A stretch of DNA of 64,000 bases from Fundidesulfovibrio terrae (GCF_022808915.1 NZ_JAKZFS010000003.1:1-64000); one strand, 5' to 3'. Shown: positions 21,039-31,543, counted from the stretch's first letter. The notes: generated by a model from the sequence alone, not told the origin. Program-made: numbers and translations.

Positions 21039-21698
21039 TCACAGCACGGCGGCCTTGACGGCGTCGATGCCCACCCGCTCAACGAAGCGGGCGCAACGTT
21101 CCTTTTTCTTGGCGTTGTCCCGGTAGTATTCCAGGAGCTTCCTCACCAGGGCCACCACCTGGTCCTTGTCCAGGTCCTCGGCCACCACGTCTCCCACCCG
21201 GGGCTTGTTGCCCGGATGGCCACCGAAGGCCACGGTGAAACCGTTCTTCTTGCCGATCACGCCCATGTCCCGCACCAGCGAACTGGCACAGCACAGCGGG
21301 CAACCGGACACGCCCATCTTCACCTTGGCGGGCAGTTCCATGCCCACGTAAAGCTTCTCAAGCTCCAGGCCCAGGCCCAGGGAGTCCTGCACGCCGAACT
21401 TGCACACGCTGGTGCCGGGGCAGGCCTGCACGAAGTGCACGCACAGCTCGATGGCCTGCCCTACCAGGGTGCCCAGGTCCGCCCAGATGTCCTCCACCTG
21501 CTCGGCCTTCACCCCGACCAGGGCGATGCGCTGGCCCGAGGTAATCTTGACAATGGGGATGGAATACTTCTTCACTACAGTATTGAGGGCGTCGAGCACC
21601 TCGGGGGTGATCAGCCCCACGGGGGTGCGAGGAACTATCGCCCAAGTCTGGCCGTCGCGCTGCAGGATTGCGCCGCGCGGTGTATCCGTAGAATTCAT
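21039..21698 (-). CDS. Small assimilatory-type sulfite reductase (siroheme, 4Fe-4S)
   Basis: The 219-residue protein carries the siroheme/4Fe-4S ligands C93-x5-C99 and C133-x3-C137 in a single nitrite/sulfite reductase half-unit. This matches the low-molecular-weight sulfite reductase known from Desulfovibrio vulgaris, which reduces sulfite by six electrons without DsrAB-type subunits. The ATG at 21698 has a GGAG upstream and is preferred to a start 17 codons earlier. It is divergent from the hemerythrin chemoreceptor across 181 bp that must hold both promoters. Confidence 0.9.
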   Translation of the reverse strand: MNSTDTPRGAILQRDGQTWAIVPRTPVGLITPEVLDALNTVVKKYSIPIVKITSGQRIALVGVKAEQVEDIWADLGTLVGQAIELCVHFVQACPGTSVCKFGVQDSLGLGLELEKLYVGMELPAKVKMGVSGCPLCCASSLVRDMGVIGKKNGFTVAFGGHPGNKPRVGDVVAEDLDKDQVVALVRKLLEYYRDNAKKKERCARFVERVGIDAVKAAVL

Positions 21699-21879
21699 AT
21701 TTAACTCCAAGGTAGTTTTTATCCCTAAAAAGGGACTTCTTGATAACAAGCGGAAAGTCTGAGATCAAGCGTGCTGCGGCAGGTGTGTGACGCAGGTTAT
21801 CACAATTGTAAATACCCAAGCCTTGCAGACCTGCAGGGCTCGTATTAGAGATATTTCAAATTCTACCCAGGAAGTACTC

Positions 21880-23616
21880 ATGTCCGTCAAATCTTGTCTT
21901 TTCGCGCTGTTGGGGGCGTCGGGCGCGCTCTCGACCACGGCCGCCATCCTGTCCTTGGGGTCGGGTGCGGCGCCCGCATGGGTAGTGACTCTCGCGGCGC
22001 TGGCGACACTGATGTCGTTGGCGGCCTTCGCCTTCATGGTGGCTGCCCCCCTCGCCCGCCTGGCGGAGATGGCCCGTCTGGCCGCCAAGGGGGAACTTTC
22101 GGCCAAGGACGATTCCGCCGGGCCCTTCGAATTCAGCGCCCTTTCCACCGCCCTGATCGAACTCTCGGATTGCCTCAGGCAGGCCGTCAAGGCCGAGGCC
22201 GACAGCAAGGCGTCCTTCGAGGCGTCCCTCAGGACCTGCGACGATGCCGTTCTCCAGGCCCAGGAGGCGTCGCGCCTGGCCGAAGAATCCCGCGCCGAAA
22301 ACCTGCTCGCGGCCTCCACCAAGCTTGAGGCCGTGGTGGAGCGCATCATGACCTCGGCCGGCGCGCTCTCCAACCAGATGGAACGCATCTCCGAAGGGGC
22401 CGACCTCCAGAAGATGCGCATGAATGAAACCTCCATGGCCATGGAGGAGATGAACCTGGCCATCGCGGACATCTCGCGCAGTTCTTCCGACGCCTCCGTG
22501 AGCGTGCAGGGCTCCAAGGACCAGGCCGGTTCCAGCGCCGCCATCGCCGGAGAGGCCATCGCCGCCATCGCCAAGGTCACGGAGGCCACCTCCGTGCTCA
22601 AGCAGAACATGGGCAGCCTCGGCGACCAGGCCAAGAGCATCGACCGTATCATCAACGTCATCGACGACATCGCCGACCAGACCAACCTGCTGGCCCTGAA
22701 TGCGGCCATCGAGGCCGCCCGAGCCGGCGAGGCCGGACGCGGCTTCGCGGTCGTGGCCGACGAGGTGCGCAAGCTGGCCGAAAAGACCATGACCGCCACC
22801 AAGGAGGTCGGGGACTCCATCACCGCCATCCAGAACGCCATCCACCAGAACGTGCAGCAGATGGACATGGCGGTCGTCCGCGCGGACGAAGCCTCGCTCA
22901 TGGCCCAGCGATCGGGGGAATCGGCTGAAGAGATCCTGCGCCACACCGAGGACAACACCACCAAGATCCACTCCATCGCCGCCGCCTCCGAAGAGCAGTC
23001 CGCCACTTCGGCCCACATCAACAAGGCCATCGAGGAAGTGGACCACGTGGCCACGGAAATCGCCGACGGCATCCACGACTCGGCCCACGCCGTGCTTGAG
23101 CTTTCGGAACTCTCCCGGGAACTCTCCGTACTCATCGCCGACCTCAAGAGCGGCATGCAGGCGGGCATCCTCATGCCCTGGACCAGCGACCTCGCCACCG
23201 GCGTCAAGATCATCGACGAGCAGCACCACAAGCTGGTTGACATCATCAACCACCTCTACGCCGCCATGAAGTCGGGCCAGGGCAAGAGCGCGCTGGAAAA
23301 GATCCTGGACGAACTGGCCGGCTACACCGTCCACCATTTCGGCATCGAGGAGAAATACTTCGACCAGTTCAAGTTCACCGAAACCACCCAGCACAAGAAA
23401 GCCCACGAGCACCTTAAGGCCCAGGTGGTGGACTACATCGGGAAATTCAAGGCCGGACAGGCGGGAATGTCCATGGACATCATGAACTTCCTCAAGGACT
23501 GGCTGGTGGACCACATCTGCAAGACGGACAAGCGCTACGTAAAGACCTTCCTGGACAACGGACTGGAGCGCACCCCGGGCGTGCACGTGGCGGGCGTGAA
23601 GGCGTTGGGGAGGTAG
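21880..23616 (+). CDS. Chemoreceptor with C-terminal bacteriohemerythrin domain (DcrH type)
   Basis: Two N-terminal membrane helices (about 5-25 and 33-55) are followed by a methyl-accepting signalling domain with an intact tip ([16 protein letters not shown]). A hemerythrin domain occupies residues 432-570, with di-iron ligand motifs DEQHHKL, HHFGIEE, HKKAHEH and DHICKTD. Hemerythrin binds O2 reversibly. In Desulfovibrio DcrH this senses oxygen and drives movement away from it. The start at 21880 has AGGAAG five bases upstream, giving 578 residues. There is almost no periplasmic loop, so sensing is cytoplasmic. Confidence 0.94.
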   Translation: MSVKSCLFALLGASGALSTTAAILSLGSGAAPAWVVTLAALATLMSLAAFAFMVAAPLARLAEMARLAAKGELSAKDDSAGPFEFSALSTALIELSDCLRQAVKAEADSKASFEASLRTCDDAVLQAQEASRLAEESRAENLLAASTKLEAVVERIMTSAGALSNQMERISEGADLQKMRMNETSMAMEEMNLAIADISRSSSDASVSVQGSKDQAGSSAAIAGEAIAAIAKVTEATSVLKQNMGSLGDQAKSIDRIINVIDDIADQTNLLALNAAIEAARAGEAGRGFAVVADEVRKLAEKTMTATKEVGDSITAIQNAIHQNVQQMDMAVVRADEASLMAQRSGESAEEILRHTEDNTTKIHSIAAASEEQSATSAHINKAIEEVDHVATEIADGIHDSAHAVLELSELSRELSVLIADLKSGMQAGILMPWTSDLATGVKIIDEQHHKLVDIINHLYAAMKSGQGKSALEKILDELAGYTVHHFGIEEKYFDQFKFTETTQHKKAHEHLKAQVVDYIGKFKAGQAGMSMDIMNFLKDWLVDHICKTDKRYVKTFLDNGLERTPGVHVAGVKALGR

Positions 23617-23634
23617 GAAAGAGGCAGAAGAGCA

Positions 23635-23759
23635 AGATGCCTCCGGCGGCCAAAGGAACTTCGTTCCTTTGGAATCCTTTATAGCTCCGCGTCGATCGAT
23701 GTGAAACGCAACAGAGACGAGAAAAGGCGGGAAGCGCGCAAAGCCGCGCGTCCCGCCTT
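23635..23759. repeat. Dispersed palindromic repeat, copy 2 (about 125 bp)
   Basis: Same order of blocks as 2783-2900. The first 43 bases match almost exactly, then AGCTCCGCGTCGATCGATG, then a terminal hairpin AAGGCGGGA (23724-23732) with TCCCGCCTT (23751-23759). It lies just past the chemoreceptor stop and could also end its transcript. Confidence 0.8.
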
Positions 23760-23890
23760 GTTATTGACGTTTGCCCTTCCCCAATTTCATGCCTCTTGAT
23801 AGGTAACGATAAAGATATTCGTGGTGCATGCGCAAAACATGATGGGACAATGGCTGGAACCGTTCACCAAGCCAGTATGGGAGGCCACCG

Positions 23891-24343
23891 ATGGACACCT
23901 ATTCCATTCGCCATGAAATCGGGATCAAGACACCGCCTGGAGCCGTTTACCAGGCATTGACGGATACAAAGAAACTCGCCGGATGGTGGACTTCCGATAC
24001 CCGCGGCGAGGGATCACGGGTCGGGGGCGTACTTGAGTTCTGGTTCGGAGAGTATTGCAAGAAGTTTGCGGTCGTCGAGCTCCAACAGGACACGCTCGTC
24101 CGGTGGAAGGCTCTTAAAAATGACGCCCCAGATGAGTGGGACGAGACTGAGATAGCCTTTTCCTTAAGAGCCGGTGAAAAGCAGTGTTACGTCCACTTCA
24201 GCCATTCGGGCTGGCGCAGGGATGATGGAATGCTTCCACACTGCTCGACGAAATGGGCGGTTTTCCTGTTGAGTCTCAAGGACCTTCTGGAAAAGGGCGT
24301 GGGGCATCCAGCACCCAACGACGTGCAAGTCAATCACGACTGA
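23891..24343 (+). CDS. SRPBCC / AHSA1-like domain protein
   Basis: The 150-residue single-domain protein of the START-like SRPBCC superfamily (AHSA1 branch) begins with the typical pattern of a beta strand then PPGAVYQALTD and GWWTSDTRGEG. These proteins form a deep hydrophobic pocket for ligands, or act as stand-alone relatives of the Hsp90 co-chaperone Aha1. GGGAGG lies upstream of the ATG. The gene is solitary. The ligand is unknown. Confidence 0.82.
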   Translation: MDTYSIRHEIGIKTPPGAVYQALTDTKKLAGWWTSDTRGEGSRVGGVLEFWFGEYCKKFAVVELQQDTLVRWKALKNDAPDEWDETEIAFSLRAGEKQCYVHFSHSGWRRDDGMLPHCSTKWAVFLLSLKDLLEKGVGHPAPNDVQVNHD

Positions 24344-24370
24344 ACGGGAAGTGGCTTTCGAGGCGCCGCC

Positions 24371-25093
24371 CTAGCGCAGCGGATACTTTCCGCAGGTGAA
24401 CTTCTCGCCCTCGGGGCAGTAGCCCAAGCGTTCGCAACGGGCACCGGCCACGGCGAACACTTCGGGCAGGGTCAGGCGGCACAGGGAAAGCATCTTGTCG
24501 GCCAGGGCGCGGATCTCCCACTGGGCACGCGTGCAGCAGCGCTGCTCGAAGAAATTGAACAGCGCCCGGCAGTTCATGGTGGTCACGATGCGCGTCTCGG
24601 CCGCCTGGGGAAGCACGAAACGCGCGTCTTCCTTGGCCTTGTCCTTGCGCCCGTTTTCTTCAAGTATCGCTTTAATGTCTCGATAGGCCGCGCCCACCTC
24701 TTCCATGAACGCCTCGAAGCGGGCCTTGGCCGGGGGGATCTTGGCGATGGCCGGGGGCAATACGTAGTCGAACTGGGAGGCGTCCACATAGCGCTGGGAC
24801 TGCTGGGAATAGCTAGCGATGCGGTGGCGCACCAACTGGTGGGTGAGCGCGCGCGACACACCCTCGACGGCGAAGGTGAAGCTCACGTGCTCGATGGGGC
24901 TCACGTGGCCGGATTCGAGCACCTTGGCCACGAACTCGGCCTGCTTGGCGCGCGGGATCTCCCCGGCCAGGAGCCGCGGCCACATGTCCGCCACGAAGCC
25001 CGCATGGTAGCACTGGCGAAACGCCGCATAGATGACGGAGAGGGGTTCCGGGGTGAAGGCCAGCAGCGCAACATCAAGCTTCTTCGCGGGCAT
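24371..25093 (-). CDS. thyX: Flavin-dependent thymidylate synthase
   Basis: ThyX makes dTMP from dUMP using methylene-tetrahydrofolate and FAD/NADPH, replacing ThyA. The ThyX signature begins with RHR at residues 89-91 and ends in SQQSQR at about 96-101. The 240-residue length is normal. It ends 27 bp from the convergent SRPBCC gene. Confidence 0.96.
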   Translation of the reverse strand: MPAKKLDVALLAFTPEPLSVIYAAFRQCYHAGFVADMWPRLLAGEIPRAKQAEFVAKVLESGHVSPIEHVSFTFAVEGVSRALTHQLVRHRIASYSQQSQRYVDASQFDYVLPPAIAKIPPAKARFEAFMEEVGAAYRDIKAILEENGRKDKAKEDARFVLPQAAETRIVTTMNCRALFNFFEQRCCTRAQWEIRALADKMLSLCRLTLPEVFAVAGARCERLGYCPEGEKFTCGKYPLR

Positions 25094-25161
25094 TGATTCG
25101 CCTCTATGATCACCGGCTTGGCCGGGCTACGGTCAACAGATTTACGTCGCCCCCCTATGCT

Positions 25162-25205
25162 GGATTCCAAAGGGGACGAAGTCCCTTTGGCCGCCGGAGG
25201 CTTCC
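25162..25205 (-). repeat. Dispersed palindromic repeat, partial inverted copy
   Basis: Reverse complement of the first block of the 2783 and 23635 elements: GCCTCCGGCGGCCAAAGG, a short variable loop, CCTTTGGAATCC. The CGTCGATCG block and terminal hairpin are absent. It lies between ruvB and thyX. Confidence 0.75.
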
Positions 25206-25224
25206 CCTGCCCCTCATCACACTT

Positions 25225-26187
25225 CTACCCCAGGGAATGGGTCTTGAGGTGCTGGTAGGCCTTAGCCGTGGCCACGCGCCCGCGCGGGGTGCGTTTGATG
25301 AGTCCGCACTGGATCAGATACGGCTCGTAAATATCTTCCAGGGTGCGCACTTCCTCGGAGCAGGCCACGGCCAGGGTCTTCACCCCTACTGGCCCGCCGC
25401 CGAACTGCTCCACCAGGCAGGAGAGTATCTTGCGGTCCATCTGGTCCAGGCCGTGCGGGTCCACGTCCATGCGCCCGAGCGCCTCATGGGCCAGCTCCCG
25501 GTCGATGACCTCGCTTGATCGCACCACGGCGAAATCGCGCACCCGTCGCAAGAGCCGGCCCGCGATGCGCGGCGTGCCCCGGGAGCGCTTGCCGATCTCA
25601 AACGCGGCCTCGGGAGTGAGCTTGGCCCCGAGTATCTTCGAAGCCCGGGTGACGATGGTGGAGAGCTCCTGGGCCGAGTAGAAATCCAGGCGGAAGATCA
25701 CCCCGAAGCGGTCGCGAAGCGGCGAGGTGAGCAGGCCGATGCGGGTGGTGGCCCCCACCAGGGTGAATGGCTCCAGGTCGATCTTCACCGTGCGCGCGCC
25801 GGGTCCCTGGCCAATGATGAGGTCCAGCTTGAAGTCTTCCATGGCCGGATAGAGGATTTCCTCCACGGCCGGAGGCATGCGGTGGATCTCGTCGATGAAG
25901 AGGATGTCGTGGCGGCCCAGGTTGGTGAGGATGGCTGCCAGGTCGCCGCCGCGCTCCATCACAGGCCCCGAGGTGGTGACCAGGTTCACGCCCAGCTCGG
26001 AAGACATGATCTGGGCCAGGGTGGTCTTGCCTAGGCCGGGGGGGCCGTAGAAAAGCGTGTGGTCCAGGGCCTTGCCCCGTTCCGTGGCCGAGGAAAGGTA
26101 CACCTGCAGGTTGGCGCGCAGGTCGTCCTGGCCGATGAAGTCGGACAGGCGGCTTGGGCGGATGGTGTCGTCGGCGGGCTTGGTCAT
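25225..26187 (-). CDS. ruvB: Holliday junction branch-migration ATPase RuvB
   Basis: AAA+ motor of the RuvAB complex that drives branch migration in recombinational repair. Walker A GPPGLGKT is at residues 48-55, the DEIHR Walker B region is present, and the C-terminal winged helix ends after [10 protein letters not shown] start at ATG 26187 (320 residues) because it makes a 4-bp ATGA overlap with the ruvA stop, matching the ruvC-ruvA junction. A start ten codons earlier is possible. Confidence 0.96.
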   Translation of the reverse strand: MTKPADDTIRPSRLSDFIGQDDLRANLQVYLSSATERGKALDHTLFYGPPGLGKTTLAQIMSSELGVNLVTTSGPVMERGGDLAAILTNLGRHDILFIDEIHRMPPAVEEILYPAMEDFKLDLIIGQGPGARTVKIDLEPFTLVGATTRIGLLTSPLRDRFGVIFRLDFYSAQELSTIVTRASKILGAKLTPEAAFEIGKRSRGTPRIAGRLLRRVRDFAVVRSSEVIDRELAHEALGRMDVDPHGLDQMDRKILSCLVEQFGGGPVGVKTLAVACSEEVRTLEDIYEPYLIQCGLIKRTPRGRVATAKAYQHLKTHSLG

Positions 26188-26792
26188 GCTTTGGCGGCCG
26201 CGATCTTCTTCAGGCACGCGCGGATGGCCTGGGCCACATCCAGGTCCGGTTCGGCTTCAAGCGCCTCGCGCAGGATGGGTCCGGCCTGGGACTCGTTGTA
26301 CCCCAAGTTGGTGAGGGCCGCCAGGGCGTCGCGGAAGACGCTCCCCGCAGGAGTCTGGGCGGCGTGGACCGGCGAATGGCCGGACACGCCATCCAGGGCG
26401 TACTTGAGTTCCAGGATCATGCGCTGGGCGCTTTTCTTGCCGATGCCCGGCACCTGGGACAGGGCGGCGACGTCCTCGCGGGCGGCGATCAGCGCCAGGT
26501 CGTTCACGCCGTAGCTGGAGAGCATGGCCAGGGCGGTCTTGGGGCCGAGCTTGGGGATGCCGATGAGCGCCCGGAAGGCCTGGCGCTCCTCGCCGGAAGC
26601 GAACCCGAACAGGCGGGTGCCGTCCTCGCCGGTCTGGGCGTGGACGTACAGGGAAGCTTCCTCGCCCTTGCCCGGCAGGTTGGCCGCCGTGGGTGTGGAC
26701 ACGGTCAGCTCGTAGCCCACGCCCGAGGGCGTGAGGACGAGGCAGCCCTTGTCGGACTTCTCCAGCAGTTCCCCGCGCAGATAGGCGATCAT
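26184..26792 (-). CDS. ruvA: Holliday junction DNA-binding protein RuvA
   Basis: RuvA binds four-way junctions and recruits RuvB. The protein is 202 residues from the ATG at 26792, starting MIAYLRG as in most RuvA. Helix-hairpin-helix motifs are seen at [12 protein letters not shown] and [12 protein letters not shown]. It overlaps ruvC and ruvB by 4 bp each, so the three genes form one ruvC-ruvA-ruvB operon. Confidence 0.96.
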   Translation of the reverse strand: MIAYLRGELLEKSDKGCLVLTPSGVGYELTVSTPTAANLPGKGEEASLYVHAQTGEDGTRLFGFASGEERQAFRALIGIPKLGPKTALAMLSSYGVNDLALIAAREDVAALSQVPGIGKKSAQRMILELKYALDGVSGHSPVHAAQTPAGSVFRDALAALTNLGYNESQAGPILREALEAEPDLDVAQAIRACLKKIAAAKA

Positions 26793-27289
26793 GGCTCCCC
26801 TGAGAGGCGCTTGAAGCGCCTCTGATTCAGATGGCACACGGCCACGGCGAGCGCGTCCGAAGCGTCGGTGGCCAGCGGTTTTCGGCATCCCAGCACCTGC
26901 GCGACCATGAAGGCCACCTGCGATTTTTCCGCCCGGCCAACGCCCACCAGGCTCTTTTTCACCACCGAGGGCTCGTAGGCGTGCACGCGAAGGCCCGCCA
27001 CCGAGCAGCAGGCCATGGCCGCGCCACGCGCCTGCCCGAGCTTCAGTGCCGAGGACGGATTCTTGGACACGAACACGTCTTCCATGGCGGCCTCGACGGG
27101 CTTGTGAATGGCCAGAAGCCCGGCCAGGGCCTCGAAGATGGCACCCAGGCGCACGTCCATGTCTCCCAGGCGCTCCACGCGGATGACTCCGGCGTCCACC
27201 AGGGACAGGACGCCCGACTCTTCACGGACGATGCCCCAGCCGGTGTTGCGCGATCCGGGGTCGAGCCCGAGCACCACGAGGGAGGCCAC
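26789..27289 (-). CDS. ruvC: Crossover junction endodeoxyribonuclease RuvC
   Basis: RuvC resolves Holliday junctions by paired cuts. The 166-residue protein has the catalytic acidic residues starting with D10 in LGLDPGSRNTGWG, a middle glutamate in EAAMEDVFV, and the C-terminal DASDALAVAVCH pair. It is first of the ruv genes and lies seven bp downstream of yebC. Confidence 0.96.
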   Translation of the reverse strand: MASLVVLGLDPGSRNTGWGIVREESGVLSLVDAGVIRVERLGDMDVRLGAIFEALAGLLAIHKPVEAAMEDVFVSKNPSSALKLGQARGAAMACCSVAGLRVHAYEPSVVKKSLVGVGRAEKSQVAFMVAQVLGCRKPLATDASDALAVAVCHLNQRRFKRLSGEP

Positions 27290-27296
27290 GCTCCCC

Positions 27297-28043
27297 CTAC
27301 CCCATCTCCGCCATCAGGGCCTCGGGCAGCTCGAAGTTGGAGTGAGTCTGCTGCACGTCGTCATAGTCGTCCAGGGCGTCCATGAGCTTCATGAGCTTGC
27401 GGCCGGTCTCGGCGTCCACGTCCACGGTGTTCTTGGGCAGCATGGAGATCTCGGCGGAGAGAAGCTCCATCCCGGCATCCTCGAGGGCCTGGCGCACGGC
27501 TTCGAAATCCTCGGGGGCGGTGTTGACCTCCCAGGTGTCGCCCTGGTCCAGGATGTCCTCGGCCCCGGCCTCCAGTGCGGCCTCCATGACCTTGTCCTCG
27601 GCGTACTTGGCCTTGTCCAGCTCGATGACGCCCTTCTTGTCGAACATCCAGCCCACGCATCCGGCCTCGCCCAACTGGCCGCCGTTTTTGCTCATGATGG
27701 CGCGCACGTCAGCCACGGTGCGGTTGCGGTTGTCCGTGGCGGCCTCGATGAGGATGGCCACGCCGCCGGGGCCGTAGCCCTCATAGGTGATCTCGTCGAT
27801 GTTGCCGCCGGCCAGCTCGCCGGTGCCCTTCTTGACGGCCGTGTCGATCTTGTCCTTGGGCAGGTTCACCGCCTTGGCGGCCGCGATGGCCGAACGCAGG
27901 CGGGCGTTGGTGATCGGATCGCCGCCGCCGGCCTTGGCCGCCAGCATGATTTCCTTGGTGACCTTGGTGAAAACCTTGCCTTTCTTGGCGTCCTGGGCGC
28001 CCTTGCGCACCTGGATGTTCTTCCATTTCGAATGTCCAGCCAT
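27297..28043 (-). CDS. yebC: YebC/PmpR family DNA-binding protein
   Basis: The 248-residue member of the YebC/TACO1 family starts [10 protein letters not shown] as expected. Members act as transcription regulators or help ribosomes through proline stretches. The ruvC neighbourhood is a conserved setting for yebC. Its start abuts the rlmE stop, so it is probably in one transcript with rlmE and ruvCAB. Confidence 0.95.
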   Translation of the reverse strand: MAGHSKWKNIQVRKGAQDAKKGKVFTKVTKEIMLAAKAGGGDPITNARLRSAIAAAKAVNLPKDKIDTAVKKGTGELAGGNIDEITYEGYGPGGVAILIEAATDNRNRTVADVRAIMSKNGGQLGEAGCVGWMFDKKGVIELDKAKYAEDKVMEAALEAGAEDILDQGDTWEVNTAPEDFEAVRQALEDAGMELLSAEISMLPKNTVDVDAETGRKLMKLMDALDDYDDVQQTHSNFELPEALMAEMG

Positions 28044-28655
28044 CTACTCCTCCGGATATGTCTGAAGGCCGCGAAAGCCGAGGCCCACGATGAACAGTTC
28101 GAAGCTCTCCGACCGGGAGCTTTTGGGTTTGGCGGTCTTGACCTTTTCAAAGGCCCCGCGCATGGAATCCATGAACGGTTTGACGTCCGGCCCCATGAAG
28201 ACCTTGGCGATGAAGTGGCCGCCGTGTATCAGGCAAGTCCCTGCGAGGGCAAGGGCCTGCTCCACAAGCTCAAGCGACCGGGCCTGATCGGTGATGCGCG
28301 CGCCCGTGGTCCTGGGGGCCATGTCGCTGATCACCAGGTGGAAGGGTTTCATGGACTCGAGAAGCTCCCGGAACTCCGGGCCGGGCTCCAGGGCGTCGGC
28401 CACCAGGAAGGTGACGTTCTCGGGAAAGGGAGTGTCCGTGGGGTTTATGTCCACGCCCACCACCCGCCCCGAGGGGCCGACCTTCTTGGCGGCGTAGAGC
28501 GTCCAGGAGCCGGGTGTGGCTCCCAGGTCCAGCACCTTCTGGCCGGGCTTGAACAGCTTGAAGTTCGAATCCATTTCCTGGAGCTTGTAGATGGAGCGGG
28601 CTGGGTAGTTCTCCTGCTTGGCGCGCTTGAAGTAATGATCCTGAATTTTTTTCAT
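28044..28655 (-). CDS. rlmE: 23S rRNA 2'-O-methyltransferase RlmE (FtsJ)
   Basis: Methylates the 2'-O of U2552 in 23S rRNA during 50S assembly. The ATG at 28655 gives 203 residues beginning with the conserved [14 protein letters not shown]. The SAM motif DLGATPGSW and the catalytic K-D-K-E residues (in [20 protein letters not shown] and SFELF) are all present. GGAGGGGCC lies upstream of the start. It is divergent from the CgeB-like gene. Confidence 0.95.
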   Translation of the reverse strand: MKKIQDHYFKRAKQENYPARSIYKLQEMDSNFKLFKPGQKVLDLGATPGSWTLYAAKKVGPSGRVVGVDINPTDTPFPENVTFLVADALEPGPEFRELLESMKPFHLVISDMAPRTTGARITDQARSLELVEQALALAGTCLIHGGHFIAKVFMGPDVKPFMDSMRGAFEKVKTAKPKSSRSESFELFIVGLGFRGLQTYPEE

Positions 28656-28695
28656 GGCCCCTCCGGCCCGGACCTGTAACAAAGGCCCCTTGCAC

Positions 28696-30165
28696 ATGCC
28701 AAGCCCCCCGAAGCGGCTGCGCCTCATGGACGAACTGGGCAGCCCGAAGACCCTCATGGCCGGCCATGACATCGTCATGCTCGCCCAAAGCCCGGACTGG
28801 CTCATCCTGGGCCTGGGGCCGGACCCGGCGGCCCTGGCGGCGGAACTCCCCACGAATGCGCGGGTCGAGTACCTGGAATGCCCGGCCTTTTTCGAGCAGG
28901 CAGGCGAGGATTGGCGGGCGGCCATCCCGGCCGCCTGGGGCAGGACGGAGAGCTTCGACCCGCACCGCGAGCGTAACATTATAATGTATGGCTCGGCCAT
29001 GCAGCTCTTTCCTTCCTTCTGGGGGCCGGTGGCGGCCACGCTCGCCCTGCCCCGCCCGGCGGAGCGCGCGCCCGGGGCGGGCAAGACCGCCCTGGTCCCG
29101 GCGGAAGAGTCGCGGCTCATCGCCTCCGAGGCCGCCCGCGCCTTGCGGGATGAAGGTTTCCAAGTGCGCGCGGTCGGTCCCGATGACCTGATCCCGGTGC
29201 TTGAGGAGTCCCGCCCGGACCTTTTTCTCTCGGTCAACTTCGCCGGCCTCGATCCCTACGGCGCGGCCCAGGCCGTGCTGGAGCGGGCCGGAGTGCCGGT
29301 TGCGGTCTGGTGCGTGGACAACCCGTTCCACTCCTTGTCCGGCGTCAAGACCAACGCCTGGAAAAATATCCATCTGTTCGTCACCGACGGCTGGTTCGTG
29401 GAACCGCTCGAGCGCTACGGGGCAAAGTCCGTCCGCCACCTGCCGCTGGCGGCCAACCCGGATTTCTTCAAGGCCGTCCCGGACAGGCCGGGGCTTCAGG
29501 ACAAGCTCCTGTTCGTGGGACGCAGCGAATTCCCGGACAAGAAAGCCTTCTTCGCCGGGCTGACGGTACCGGAGGACGCCTGGGCCGAGGCTCTGGCCAT
29601 GCTGCAGGGCGGCGAGCGGCCGGATTTCGGCTGGTGGGCCTCACGGCTCGGAACCGGGTGCCTGTGGCCGGGTCGCGAGGCCCGCAGGGCCGGTTTCGGA
29701 GCGGAGCAGTCCGGCCAGGCCTGGCGTTCCATGGTCATCCGGGAGGCGGCGCAAGGGGGCGGACTGGTGGTCTGCGGCGACGATGCCTGGCGCGGGCTCG
29801 TGGACGCGCCCTTCATCCTGCTCCCTCCGGTGGACTACTACGGCCCCTTGGCGGGCATGTACGCCTCGGCGCGATTCGTGCTCGGGGCCGTGAGCCCGCT
29901 TCTTCCCCACGGCCTCACCCAGCGCCACTTCGACGTCTGGGCGGCCGGGGGGTGCCTGCTCACGGACGACACGCCGGGACTTAGCATATTCCCGGAGGAG
30001 CTGACGCGTCCGGTCACATACCGGACCGCCCAGGCAATACCGGCCCTGGCCCGGAGCCTCGAGCGCGAGAGGGCGGGGCTCATCGCGTCCTGGCGGGAGC
30101 TTGTCGCGAGCGAGCACACCTACGGCCATAGAATTCGTTCCATCCTGGAGCAGATCACCTCTTGA
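28696..30165 (+). CDS. CgeB-like glycosyltransferase family protein
   Basis: The 489-residue protein resembles the DUF3880/CgeB glycosyltransferases, with two Rossmann-like halves. [11 protein letters not shown] lies in the middle and a GT-B-type C-terminal half contains [17 protein letters not shown] and the final SEHTYGHRI helix. Such proteins occur near flagellin and surface glycosylation genes. The acceptor here is unknown. The start is uncertain (28654, 28696 and 28726 are all possible). I take 28696 because it avoids overlap with rlmE. Confidence 0.75.
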   Translation: MPSPPKRLRLMDELGSPKTLMAGHDIVMLAQSPDWLILGLGPDPAALAAELPTNARVEYLECPAFFEQAGEDWRAAIPAAWGRTESFDPHRERNIIMYGSAMQLFPSFWGPVAATLALPRPAERAPGAGKTALVPAEESRLIASEAARALRDEGFQVRAVGPDDLIPVLEESRPDLFLSVNFAGLDPYGAAQAVLERAGVPVAVWCVDNPFHSLSGVKTNAWKNIHLFVTDGWFVEPLERYGAKSVRHLPLAANPDFFKAVPDRPGLQDKLLFVGRSEFPDKKAFFAGLTVPEDAWAEALAMLQGGERPDFGWWASRLGTGCLWPGREARRAGFGAEQSGQAWRSMVIREAAQGGGLVVCGDDAWRGLVDAPFILLPPVDYYGPLAGMYASARFVLGAVSPLLPHGLTQRHFDVWAAGGCLLTDDTPGLSIFPEELTRPVTYRTAQAIPALARSLERERAGLIASWRELVASEHTYGHRIRSILEQITS

Positions 30166-30203
30166 CCTGAAAAGCATGAACGAATAATGTCCGCGTTTCC
30201 CGA

Positions 30204-30279
30204 GGGGGCGTAGCTCAGCTGGGAGAGCGCAGCGTTCGCAACGCTGAGGTCGTGAGTTCGATCCTCATCGCCTCCACCA
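30204..30279 (+). tRNA. tRNA-Ala (anticodon CGC)
   Basis: A 76-nt cloverleaf. The acceptor GGGGGCG pairs with CGCCTCC, the anticodon loop TTCGCAA reads GCG, the T-loop is TTCGATC, the discriminator is A and CCA is encoded. The AT-rich island follows on its 3' side, the usual side for tRNA-targeted integration. Confidence 0.96.
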
Positions 30280-30287
30280 AGAATAAG

Positions 30288-30328
30288 AAGGGGTTACGGC
30301 AAACAAGGCCGTGACCCCTTTGTCTTTT
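30288..30328 (+). terminator. Intrinsic terminator after tRNA-Ala
   Basis: A 13-bp stem AAGGGGTTACGGC (30288-30300) with GCCGTGACCCCTT (30308-30320), one wobble pair, and a T-rich tail TGTCTTTT. Confidence 0.85.
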
Positions 30329-30616
30329 CCTACCCTATTCCTACCCAGCAAGAAAAACCGAGGGTCAGCCCGGTCGCCTGTTCGGACCTATTCCAAGGGC
30401 ATTTGGGGCGCGGCTTGTAGAAATTTAGACGTGCTTTGGATTTCCCAATTTTTTCCTTCAAATTGCCTGAATGCGTGAAGAGCTATGCGCGCGGTCCCGG
30501 GCGCGTTCCCTCTCGACTTTTGCCCCCCCCGGGGTGAACCACCCCTAAGGACAGGCGTAGCTTTCCTTTTTGTTGCCTCCATAACCGAAAACGGGGTATC
30601 CACTTAGAAATCTAGT
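30329..30616. other. Gene-free island edge
   Basis: About 290 bp with no supportable gene. A 71-codon minus-strand reading frame (30388-30603) has no ribosome-binding site or family resemblance. GC content falls towards 30600. Confidence 0.4.
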
Positions 30617-31543
30617 TTGATGTGGACTAATTCAATCAACAAGCTACCTCTATTTTTCCCAGGTAATGCCCACATGATTAATTCAATGAAATATTATATA
30701 TTTCGCCTATTCCAAGTTTGTTTTTCATTATTCACCGGATATTGCATCACTCGTGAATTATTTATTTTTTCAAAAATTTCGAAAAATTTCGAAATAAAGT
30801 ATTTTAAAAAAATAATACTTGTTACACTGCTATCCATAATAACAACAATCTTGTCACAGCTGATATCTATATACATTAAATTTCAACCATATAATGTTCA
30901 TAAAACTATTTATGTTATTCATTCGTTATCAGTGATATTTATTGCAATTTTATGCATTGTCCAAGCAATTCGCTATTCCATTAGACTACGATTTGAAGTT
31001 GCAGCCATCTGCATCCTGCCCATCGCTGTGTCATTTTTTATTATAATCGAACATTGCGGAATGAATGAACGTGAATTTAATTTTTATGTAAAAGCTGGAC
31101 ACGACATAGTGTGGCAATTTGTTGAAAACGAATTTACTCATATAGTGCAAGAAACTAAGCAAGAAGACAATCAACCCGTATTCGTTCGTGTGCTTAATTT
31201 TGGAGCTGGTGACTGCAGTGAACACTCACTTATATACGATGAAAGTGATGAACTTGCCAACAACAAAGGGCTCCACTTAAAATATTGGCTTGACAAACGT
31301 AATAAACAGGTGGAGTACTGGAATAGTATAGAACCAAAGCCAAATTATAACCCAAATAGGGTACGAATGTATAAAATTAAAGCTGAAAAATTCAAAGATC
31401 ACTTTTACATGGTATACGTGGACTATTGCAGTCATCCAGGATTTGATATAGAATTCAACAATAACTCTTATGAAATCACTCAAGGGATGTGTAGCGCCAT
31501 AGAGCATCCCGTTTACGAGTCATGCCCTGATCAAGGGCAATAA
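30617..31543 (+). CDS. AT-rich orphan protein: four membrane helices plus soluble C-terminal domain
   Basis: I do not recognise this 308-residue protein. Hydrophobic helices lie at about 27-47, 64-84, 96-116 and 125-145. A soluble domain of about 160 residues follows, with several cysteines and acidic patches. Base composition and codon use (many AAA, AAT, ATA) contrast sharply with every neighbour, a clear sign of recent transfer. Starts at 30674 or 30686 are also possible and no good ribosome-binding site decides. It sits alone in the tRNA-Ala island, a common position for defence or toxin genes, but function is unknown. Confidence 0.65.
   Translation: MMWTNSINKLPLFFPGNAHMINSMKYYIFRLFQVCFSLFTGYCITRELFIFSKISKNFEIKYFKKIILVTLLSIITTILSQLISIYIKFQPYNVHKTIYVIHSLSVIFIAILCIVQAIRYSIRLRFEVAAICILPIAVSFFIIIEHCGMNEREFNFYVKAGHDIVWQFVENEFTHIVQETKQEDNQPVFVRVLNFGAGDCSEHSLIYDESDELANNKGLHLKYWLDKRNKQVEYWNSIEPKPNYNPNRVRMYKIKAEKFKDHFYMVYVDYCSHPGFDIEFNNNSYEITQGMCSAIEHPVYESCPDQGQ

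Noticed and set aside
30388-30603. A 71-codon minus-strand frame at the island edge
   Set aside because: No ribosome-binding site, no family resemblance, and mixed composition.
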